From positions 1,158,608-1,222,607 of the forward strand of contig NC_018257.1 in NCBI RefSeq assembly GCF_000227135.1: 64,000 bases of DNA. Reading direction: 5' to 3'. Position 1 is the stretch's first letter. Every line of letters starts with the position of its first letter. Source of the stretch: Leishmania donovani. Taxonomy: Eukaryota; Euglenozoa; Kinetoplastea; Trypanosomatida; Trypanosomatidae. The translations under genes were made by a program, and so were the position numbers. A model generated the notes under the pieces. It worked only from the letters and a program-made list of their open reading frames with translations. It was not told the DNA's origin and ran no database searches. This document shows positions 63,741 through 64,000 of this stretch, piece by piece.

Positions 63741-64000
63741 ATGGCGAACCCTTCAGTGGCGTGTGCCACTTGGATGAAGCAAAGAGCAGAGACCAACATG
63801 GACTTGGCGGCTGATCCCGAGGGGCGCCGGGGTGCGCGCTTCATAGCGCAGATGCCCCGCAAAATCGTCTTTGCTGCTGCCGTGGACACTTTTCGCCTCG
63901 ACAAACTTCATGGCACGCACTGCCTCACTACACTGGTCTCAATGGGTATCCGGGCGTTCTCGCGAGCCGGCGTGCTCATCACAGGACAGGCGGCCTCTCT
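63741..64000 (+). CDS. Unrecognised protein, N-terminal 86 codons (runs off the window)
   Basis: Open frame from ATG 63,741 to the window edge, after a pyrimidine-rich leader (63,605-63,700) and AG at 63,719-63,720. It begins MANPSVACATWMKQRAETNM and continues with DLAADPEGRRGARFIAQMPR and KIVFAAAVDTFRLDKLHG, with high GC3 in its second half. Alternative Mets at codons 12 and 20. No motif is recognisable from this part. Orientation agrees with the cluster. Confidence 0.6.
   Translation, partial: MANPSVACATWMKQRAETNMDLAADPEGRRGARFIAQMPRKIVFAAAVDTFRLDKLHGTHCLTTLVSMGIRAFSRAGVLITGQAAS

Overview
This is a eukaryotic nuclear segment from a trypanosomatid, almost certainly Leishmania or a close relative. 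The grounds are long runs of intronless genes on one strand, short pyrimidine tracts followed by AG (trans-splice acceptors) ahead of start codons, CA/CT-rich intergenic DNA, SIDER-like retroposons and a 434-residue soluble HMG-CoA reductase. From memory of L. major synteny (ValRS, HMG-CoA reductase and GluRS close together) it resembles the right part of chromosome 30. This placement was not searched.

Layout. Positions 1-39,484 form one leftward (minus-strand) gene cluster and 43,367-64,000 one rightward (plus-strand) cluster. They are separated by a 3.9-kb divergent strand-switch region (39,485-43,366), the presumed RNA polymerase II start zone. Read outward to the left the genes are: two small mitochondrial-type proteins, a 414-aa probable mitochondrial protein, an FKBP15-like protein, ribosomal protein S26, HMG-CoA reductase, a single-RRM protein, a TPH-domain coiled-coil protein (MNS1-like), a helical protein, TRAP-beta, an unrecognised 229-aa protein, a gene-poor stretch of about 13 kb, and the 5' part of valyl-tRNA synthetase. 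To the right: cytosolic glutamyl-tRNA synthetase, a DHX37/Dhr1-type helicase, an ankyrin-repeat protein, a possible 49-aa gene, a two-TM protein, a Shewanella-like phosphatase with a C-terminal anchor, an unrecognised 1,040-aa protein, RAD23, and the start of an unrecognised gene.

Repeats and assembly. Four copies of a 0.5-kb SIDER-like retroposon lie at 8.9, 24.9, 28.8 and 62.2 kb. Three are nearly identical and carry a (GGGGGATA)n tract; the fourth is old. A GC-rich repetitive island lies at 20.8-22.5 kb. All four N-gaps fall inside these repeats. Two are flanked by exact-abutting duplicates of 347 bp and 189 bp, which look like unmerged contig overlaps.

The genes are housekeeping: translation (ValRS, GluRS, S26, helicase), sterol synthesis, ER translocation, proteostasis/DNA repair, mitochondrial and probable flagellar proteins. 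Neighbours share polycistronic transcription and not a pathway. The least explained parts are the 13-kb gene-poor tract with two coding-like relics, the near-identical SIDERs and the 49-aa ORF.
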